DNA from: Actinoplanes sp. KI2
GTDB lineage: Bacteria > Actinomycetota > Actinomycetes > Mycobacteriales > Micromonosporaceae
NCBI RefSeq assembly: GCF_025630775.1
Contig: NZ_JAOSZE010000015.1
Location: forward strand, 1 to 64,000
DNA: 64,000 bases
Direction of reading: 5' to 3'
Of this stretch, positions 58,691 to 64,000 are shown piece by piece; the first letter of the stretch is position 1; the number at the start of each line of letters is the position of its first letter. Made by a program: the position numbers and the translations under genes. The notes beneath the pieces were generated by a model. It did not search any database. It was not told where the DNA came from and saw nothing but the letters and a program-made list of their open reading frames with translations.

Positions 58691-60931
58691 GTGCGGCGAT
58701 TCGAGTTGGACGATCACACGGCGGACTACTGGGCCCGCCAGATCCGCATTGCCTCGACCCTCGCCGCGCTGGTCACGGCCATCGGCGGCCTGCGGATAGC
58801 CATGAGCTGGCCCGCGTCGAGCCGGTGGTGGCTGATCCCGGTCACGCTGGTGGTCGTCTCCCAGGCGGCGGCGCTCAGACTGCCGTGGAACCGGCTGGTC
58901 CGCAACGACATTTTCCGCCGCCGGGTGTTGTTCTGGCGGTTCGCCCAGCTGCCCGTCCTGCTGCTGTTCGGGGTCGGTGACCCGCTCGGCGCGATGCTCT
59001 ACCTGCCGGCCGCGGTCCTGCTGCTGATCACGGCCTCGTCGCTCTGGCCGCCGCGGATCGTCGCCGTGTTCGGCGCGGTCGCCGGCGTCGGGTACGCCGT
59101 CGTGCTGCCCCTGCAGGGCAACCTCGGCCCGGCCGCGACCTGCGTGATCATCGTGATGTACGCGTGCGTGGTCGTCATCACCACGCTCAACGCGCAGAGC
59201 CGCACCCGTCTCGACGAGCGCCGTCGCGTCGTCGAACAGCGCTCCGAGACCCTGCTCGAGGCGTCGGCCGACGCCGTGCTCGCGCTCGGCCGCGACGGCG
59301 AGCTCAAGTACGTCAGCCCGTCGATCCGCGACCTGCTCGGCTTCGACCCGGCCGCCCTCATCGGCCGCCCGCTGTCCGACGTGATGCTGCCCGACCGGGC
59401 CGCCGAGGTGCACGACTTCCTGCACGGCATGCTGGCCCTGCCGATGGGGCGCAGCGAGCGGAACGTGACCAAGCTGCGCGACGTCAACGGCGAGTGGGTC
59501 TACGTCGACGTGATCGGCACGAACTGGATCAACGACCCCGACCTCCAGGCGGTCGTGGTGAGCCTCCGCGACATCAGCGAGCGGCGTGAGCTCGAGCGGA
59601 AGCTGAAGCGGCAGGCCTACACCGACTCGCTGACCGGGCTGCCGAACCGGGCGATGTTCCGCAACCGGCTGAAGGAGGCCGTCGCGGCCCACGACGACCT
59701 GCCCGCCACCGTGCTGCTGCTCGACCTGGACGACTTCAAGCTGGTCAACGACAACCTCGGGCACAGCGCCGGTGACGAGCTGCTCACCACGATCGCCGAC
59801 CGGCTGCGCGCCCAGGTGCGCCCCGGCGACGTGCTGGCCCGCCTCGGCGGCGACGAGTTCGCGATCCTGATCCGGGATCTCGACCCGGCCGACGCGTCCA
59901 GCCTCGCCGAGCGCCTGCTCGAGGCCGCCTACGAGCCGGTCCGGCTGGCCAGCCGCGACATCACCTGCTCGCTGAGCATCGGTATCGCCACCTCCGTCTG
60001 CGAGCCGGGCGTCTCCGGCCTGGTCTGCGCCGACCAGCTGCTGGGCAACGCCGACCTGGCGATGTACGCGGCGAAGCGGGCCGGCCGCAACACGTACGCC
60101 GTCTTCGACCCGACCATGACCATCTCGGTCCTCGAGGAGGCCCAGCAGCGCGCCGACCTCGAGCACGCGCTGGAGCACGAGGAGTTCCGCGTGCACTACC
60201 AGCCGGTGGTCGACATGCACACCCAGCGGCTCACCGCGGTCGAGGCGCTGGTGCGCTGGCAGCATCCGCGCGACGGGTTGCTCGGCCCGTACCACTTCAT
60301 CGCCGGCGCCGAGGCGAACGGCCTGATCGTCCCGCTCGGCCGCTGGGTGCTGCGGGAGGCCTGCGCGCAGCTGGCGCGCTGGCGCGCCGAGTCGCCGGAC
60401 GCCGCCGAGATCAAGGTCAACGTCAACCTCTCGGCCCGCCAGTTCCAGTACGCCGGCCTGGTCGACGACGTGGCCGCGGCGCTCGCCGACGCGGGCCTGG
60501 ACCCGGCCTCGCTCACCCTGGAGATCACCGAGTCGATGCTGATGGTCGACATCGAGGCGGCCAAGGAGACCCTGCACGCGCTGCGCCGCCTCGGCGTACG
60601 GCTGGCGATCGACGACTTCGGCACCGGCTACTCGTCGCTGAGCTACCTCAAGCAGCTCCCGGTCGACGTCATCAAGATTGACAAGACCTTCGTCGACGAG
60701 GTGGACGTCGACGAGGACGACGTGGCGCTGGTGGACGCGGTGGCCGGCCTGAGTCAGGCGCTGAAGATGCAGACCGTGGCCGAGGGCATCGAGACCAACG
60801 CGCAGTGGGAGACGCTGCGCCGGATCGGCATCAATCAGGGCCAGGGCTACCTCTTCAGCAAGCCGATCGAGCCGGACGCCATCCTCGCGTTGCTGGCGGC
60901 CGATCATCTGGCGGACCGGCAGCACGCGTAG
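58691..60931 (+). CDS. Membrane PAS-GGDEF-EAL protein (c-di-GMP turnover)
   Basis: A 746-residue protein. Five or six N-terminal helices (about 15-165), a PAS domain (about 190-310), a GGDEF domain with GGDEF at 386-390 preceded by the RPGD inhibitory site, and an EAL domain from E518. Phosphodiesterase residues appear complete (NVNLSARQF, EITESML, DDFGTGYSSL, KIDKTF, VAEGIE). It has the same order as the protein at 11050, which has more helices. An acidic insert VDEVDVDEDDV lies after KIDKTF. Its GTG start at 58691 lies 81 bp from the TetR operator, so the two divergent promoters are close. Confidence 0.93.
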   Translation: MRRFELDDHTADYWARQIRIASTLAALVTAIGGLRIAMSWPASSRWWLIPVTLVVVSQAAALRLPWNRLVRNDIFRRRVLFWRFAQLPVLLLFGVGDPLGAMLYLPAAVLLLITASSLWPPRIVAVFGAVAGVGYAVVLPLQGNLGPAATCVIIVMYACVVVITTLNAQSRTRLDERRRVVEQRSETLLEASADAVLALGRDGELKYVSPSIRDLLGFDPAALIGRPLSDVMLPDRAAEVHDFLHGMLALPMGRSERNVTKLRDVNGEWVYVDVIGTNWINDPDLQAVVVSLRDISERRELERKLKRQAYTDSLTGLPNRAMFRNRLKEAVAAHDDLPATVLLLDLDDFKLVNDNLGHSAGDELLTTIADRLRAQVRPGDVLARLGGDEFAILIRDLDPADASSLAERLLEAAYEPVRLASRDITCSLSIGIATSVCEPGVSGLVCADQLLGNADLAMYAAKRAGRNTYAVFDPTMTISVLEEAQQRADLEHALEHEEFRVHYQPVVDMHTQRLTAVEALVRWQHPRDGLLGPYHFIAGAEANGLIVPLGRWVLREACAQLARWRAESPDAAEIKVNVNLSARQFQYAGLVDDVAAALADAGLDPASLTLEITESMLMVDIEAAKETLHALRRLGVRLAIDDFGTGYSSLSYLKQLPVDVIKIDKTFVDEVDVDEDDVALVDAVAGLSQALKMQTVAEGIETNAQWETLRRIGINQGQGYLFSKPIEPDAILALLAADHLADRQHA

Positions 60932-61068
60932 GAATCCGCTCGTTCGGGTTCCTCGGCACCGGGCGGCCGCGGGGCAAGGTGGTGGGGACAGTAGCCTCGG
61001 CTTGAACCGAACCCGGGTGCTCGCCGTGTACCTGGAGGCAGGTCCTCACAGCGGTTAGGAACCCCGAG

Positions 61069-62727
61069 TTGTCCCAGATCAAGCCCCACCTGCGCCGTGT
61101 CGGCGGCGCGGTGGTCACCACGCTCGCCGTGCTCCTCGTCTTTGTTTCCCTGGTCATGCCCGACCAGATCACGAGGCTCGCGCCCGGCAACTTCTGGCTG
61201 AACGCCCTGGTCCGCATCCCGATCGAGGCAATTGTCGCGATCGCCGTGCTGCTCGCCCTGCCGGAGCGCGGCCGGCGGATCCTGGCCACGATCCTCGGTT
61301 TCACGCTGGGCCTGCTGACCATCGTGAAGATCGTCGACATCGGCTTCTTCGCGGTGCTCGCCCGAGAGTTCGACCCGGTCCTCGACTGGGTGTTGTTCAG
61401 CGACGGCTACCACTTCCTGGAGGACTCGATCGGCAAGGCCGGCGCGTTCGGCGTCGCCGTCGCCGCGGTCCTGCTGGCCGCGTCGCTGCTGACGTTCACC
61501 ACCTTGGCCGTACGCCGGGTGACGCGTCTGCTGGCCGCGCACGCCCGCCCGACCCGGCACGCGGTCTTCGCCTTCGCCAGCGCCTGGGTGATCCTCGCCG
61601 TGCTCGGCGTGCAGATCGTGGGTGGCATCCCGGTCGCCGCGCAGGCCGCCGCCGACCTGGCCCACGACACCGCCCTGAAGGTGCCGCAGGACATCGCCGA
61701 CCAGAAGGCGTTCGAGCGCGAGGTCCAGGTCGACGCGTTCCGCGCCCTCCCGGACGACCAGCTGCTCACCGCGCTGCGCGGCAAGGACGTGGTGATCGGC
61801 TTCGTGGAGAGCTACGGCCGCTCGGCCGTGGAGAACCCCGAGTTCGACGGCAAGGTGCTCGCCCAGCTCAAGGCCGACGACGCCAAGCTGGCCTCGAAGG
61901 GCTTCGCCGCCCGCACCGGCTTCCTCACCTCGTCCACCGCCGGCGGCGGCAGCTGGCTGGCCCACTCCACGTTCCTGTCCGGCCTGTGGATCGACAACCA
62001 GCAGCGTTACCGCAGCCTGGTCAACTCGGACCGCTTGACGCTGACCAAAGCCTTCAAACGGGCGGGCTACCGCACGGTCGGCGTCGAGCCCGGCGTCACG
62101 TACGCGTGGCCGGAGGGCCAGTTCTACGGCTACGACCAGGTCTACGACGTCCACTCGCTGGACTACCACGGCCCGATGCTGAGCTGGTCGACGATGCCGG
62201 ACCAGTACGCCGTCCGCCAGTTCGCGAACTTCGAGTACGGCAAGCCCCACCGCGGCCCCCTGCTCGGCGAGATCACCCTGACCTCCAGCCACACCCCCTG
62301 GGCCCCCCTCCCGGTCACCCTCCCCTGGGACCAACTGGGCGACGGCTCGGTCTACGGCCCGATCATCAAGTCGGCCGAGGGCGCCGGCAGCGTCTGGAAG
62401 GACAACCACAAGGTCCGCCAGGCCTACGCCACGTCCATCGCCTACTCGGTAGACACCCTGATCTCGTACGTGCAGAACTACGCCGACGACAACCTGGTCC
62501 TGATCTTCTTGGGCGACCACCAGCCGGCCTCGGTAGTAGTAGGCCAGAACGCGAGCAAGGACGTCCCCATCTCCATCGTCGCCAAGGACCCAAAGGTCTT
62601 CGACCGCATAGCAAGCTGGGGTTGGACGGATGGTCTCACCCCCGCCCCGAACGCCCCGGTCTGGCCGATGAACCAATTCCGCGACAAGTTCCTGACAGCC
62701 TTCAGCCCCGAGGGCGAGGCACACTAG
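61069..62727 (+). CDS. Sulfatase-like (alkaline phosphatase superfamily) membrane protein
   Basis: A 552-residue protein. Five membrane helices (about 13-190, e.g. VVTTLAVLLVFVSLVMP and FAFASAWVILAVLGVQIVGG), then an extracellular domain of the sulfatase/phosphodiesterase fold. VVIGFVESYGRSAVEN near 250 fits the metal-binding Glu, and AGGGSWLAHSTFLSGL the catalytic Ser/Thr region of LTA-synthase-like or phosphoglycerol transferases. FLGDHQPAS holds a later metal-binding Asp-His. The substrate is unknown and may be a lipid- or polymer-linked group. The TTG start follows TTAGGA. Confidence 0.8.
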   Translation: MSQIKPHLRRVGGAVVTTLAVLLVFVSLVMPDQITRLAPGNFWLNALVRIPIEAIVAIAVLLALPERGRRILATILGFTLGLLTIVKIVDIGFFAVLAREFDPVLDWVLFSDGYHFLEDSIGKAGAFGVAVAAVLLAASLLTFTTLAVRRVTRLLAAHARPTRHAVFAFASAWVILAVLGVQIVGGIPVAAQAAADLAHDTALKVPQDIADQKAFEREVQVDAFRALPDDQLLTALRGKDVVIGFVESYGRSAVENPEFDGKVLAQLKADDAKLASKGFAARTGFLTSSTAGGGSWLAHSTFLSGLWIDNQQRYRSLVNSDRLTLTKAFKRAGYRTVGVEPGVTYAWPEGQFYGYDQVYDVHSLDYHGPMLSWSTMPDQYAVRQFANFEYGKPHRGPLLGEITLTSSHTPWAPLPVTLPWDQLGDGSVYGPIIKSAEGAGSVWKDNHKVRQAYATSIAYSVDTLISYVQNYADDNLVLIFLGDHQPASVVVGQNASKDVPISIVAKDPKVFDRIASWGWTDGLTPAPNAPVWPMNQFRDKFLTAFSPEGEAH

Positions 62728-62734
62728 ATATCGC

Positions 62735-63483
62735 TCAGGGCGGTCGCTTTCCGAGCCCACAAAAATGCGCGATCGCAGGCAGCCGGGGCCGACCGAAGAA
62801 TGGCGCCAACAATTGCGGCGCCCCGCCATGAAACTGCGTCGTCGCGAATAGCCTTCTCCCGATTGCGCCCGTTTCCACGCGAGGTGCCCTCGTCGGCGCG
62901 ACCGCAGTCGGTGGTGCGGCCGCGGCCTCGGAGACTGCGGCTGCGACCTCGGCGACGGTCTCGGTGACGGCTGCGGCCCCGGCGGCGTCGGCGACAGTGA
63001 TGACCCCGAGGTCTCGGCGGCCTCGGCGACGGTGACTGCCCCGGTGGCCTCGGTGGTCTCGGCCGCGGCGGTCTCCGCAACTGCCGCCTCGGCAGCTGCC
63101 GCGCTGGTGGCTGCCGCGCTGATGGCTGCCGCGCTGATGGCTGCCGCGCTGATGGCTGCCGCGGCGGTGGCTGTGGCCTCGACGGCTGCTGCACTGGTGC
63201 CTGCGGCCTCGACGGCTGCTGCACTGGTGCCTGCGGCCTCGATGGCTGCTGCAACGCTGACTGTGGTCTCGCTGACTGTGGTCTCGGTGACTGTGGCCTC
63301 GGCGGCGGCACGCTCGCGGCGCAGGCGCCACAGTTTCATGCCATGGCGTTGCGCGAGACCCCAGTCGCGGTGGCGGGCATGCTCTCGACGGAACTCCTCA
63401 GCCGCCGGAGAATAACGGCGCGACTTTGTGCGGTCGCGCATTCCGGCTAATTGCGCCTTGGTGAAGAACTCCAGCTGTCGCAC
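62735..63483 (-). pseudogene. Basic small protein with Ala/Thr/Val-rich repeats and probable frameshift
   Basis: The N-terminus is FFTKAQLAGMRDRTKSRRY then a basic helical region ending KLWRLRRERA, a pattern I have seen in hypothetical proteins of this family of actinomycetes. A tail of Ala, Thr, Val and Glu repeats follows. In the start frame the tail becomes unstructured and runs into antisense DNA. In a neighbouring frame the same composition continues (VITVADAAGAAAVTETVAEV) and stops at 62735. One shift near 63010 would join them. The tail's boundaries and the gene's function are uncertain. Confidence 0.45.
63095..63244. repeat. 15-bp and 30-bp GC-rich tandem repeats
   Basis: Five 15-bp units of GCTGCCGCGCTGATG (63095-63169), one variant unit, then two 30-bp units beginning GCTGCTGCACTGGTGCCTGC (63185-63244). 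All are multiples of 3 and lie in the Ala-rich tail of the minus-strand gene, encoding AAAIS-type repeats. Confidence 0.9.
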
Positions 63484-63749
63484 CTCAAAATTATCGCACC
63501 CCCAAGAACGCACCGGTAAGCCCGAACATTCGTTCGATCATGCCAATCTTCGCCAGCCGCTATTAGATCATGGAGAAACTCCGGAATTGATTATCGAAAT
63601 GTCTATCGCAACCGGCGGCACCCACAGCGAGCATGCAGCGGACCGGGCCATGGCGAGCAGCTTGACCACCGATTGCCGCGACGGGCCGCACAGACCGCAA
63701 CCGGACGGCGACCGGGCAAAGCGCCCAACCCGAAAAGTAGGCTACCCGG

Positions 63750-64000
63750 ATGTTCCGAATCGATCTCGGCGACGGCGCCACGCTCCGCCCGCTGGAGCCT
63801 TGGCAGGCGGAAGAGTTCCTGACCCACATGAACCGCGCCCGCGCCACCGTAGACCCGTGGATCCCCTGGGCGGCCCGCAGCTTCGACCTGGACAGCGCCC
63901 GCACCACCCTCCAGCGCTACGCCGACCTGCAGGCCCGAGACGCCGGCCGGATCTACGGCATCTGGCAGGCGGAAACGCCGGCGGAAACGCCTGCTGACGC
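63750..64000 (+). CDS. GNAT-family acetyltransferase, 5' part
   Basis: Open at the window end (83 codons visible). It opens FRIDLGDGATLRPLEPWQAEEF and continues RATVDPWIPWAARSFDLDSARTTLQRYAD, the standard N-terminus of RimJ/RimL-type N-acetyltransferases. The acetyl-CoA motif lies beyond the window. The 266 bp before it hold only the two divergent promoters. Confidence 0.8.
   Translation, partial: MFRIDLGDGATLRPLEPWQAEEFLTHMNRARATVDPWIPWAARSFDLDSARTTLQRYADLQARDAGRIYGIWQAETPAETPAD

Noticed and set aside
60904-63513. An 869-codon minus-strand frame
   Set aside because: Most of it is antisense to the sulfatase-like gene. Only the first 100 or so codons (from 63483) look like a protein.

Overview
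The window is high-GC DNA from a filamentous actinomycete, most likely a member of the Micromonosporaceae such as Actinoplanes. This placement is inferred from gene content and not from a marker gene. The evidence is strong G/C in third codon positions, many GTG/TTG starts, ATGA/GTGA stop-start overlaps, an F420/flavin-type PPOX protein and an LLM oxidoreductase, a mycothiol-type DinB-fold protein, a LigD-type NHEJ polymerase, an ECF41 sigma factor, sugar ABC permeases without their own ATPase, and a CBM2 module on a kinase-like protein. It looks like chromosomal arm or accessory sequence. I saw no tRNA, rRNA, CRISPR array, transposase, phage gene or replication origin.

Layout. 0-9.6 kb: DNA polymerase IV, a toroid-fold protein, a secreted beta-glucanase (GH16) with its LacI regulator and three AGCGCT-centred operators, a Trypco1 protein, a TPR-GGDEF protein, a subtilase with a Trp-rich tail, and a DUF2461 protein. 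9.6-18 kb: an MFS transporter remnant, a PLP decarboxylase translationally coupled to a membrane PAS-GGDEF-EAL protein whose Shine-Dalgarno lies in a hairpin, a PPOX protein, a methyltransferase, a vanadium haloperoxidase-type enzyme, a VOC protein and a zinc-ribbon membrane protein. 18-27 kb: a coupled gene pair sharing a Gly/Asn motif (possible amyloid signalling pair), two P-loop kinases, a PhzF-like protein, a two-component system, a SUKH protein, a LigD-type polymerase and an APH-type phosphotransferase. 27-31.4 kb: a sugar ABC importer operon with LacI regulator. 31.5-40 kb: low-complexity membrane proteins, a DoxX/ECF41 sigma pair with matching divergent promoters, two 18-bp minisatellites, a membrane-anchored gluzincin-like protease, a frameshifted epoxide hydrolase and an LLM/DinB-fold/MarR group. 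40-46 kb: RNase HI and two ABC-2 transporter pairs, the second fused by overlaps to a histidine kinase and response regulator. 46-54 kb: a lipid-type hydrolase and membrane proteins, then a Calx-beta adhesin-like protein preceded by a candidate c-di-GMP-I riboswitch, and a pseudokinase-CBM2 protein. 54-64 kb: a TetR-controlled ABC exporter pair, a second PAS-GGDEF-EAL protein, a sulfatase-like membrane enzyme, a repeat-rich broken gene and a partial acetyltransferase.

Two themes recur. The first is c-di-GMP signalling: three synthesis/degradation proteins plus a candidate c-di-GMP riboswitch on a secreted adhesin-like gene. The second is short autoregulated modules (LacI twice, TetR, MarR, ECF41) whose palindromic or sigma-type sites can be read directly in the intergenic DNA.
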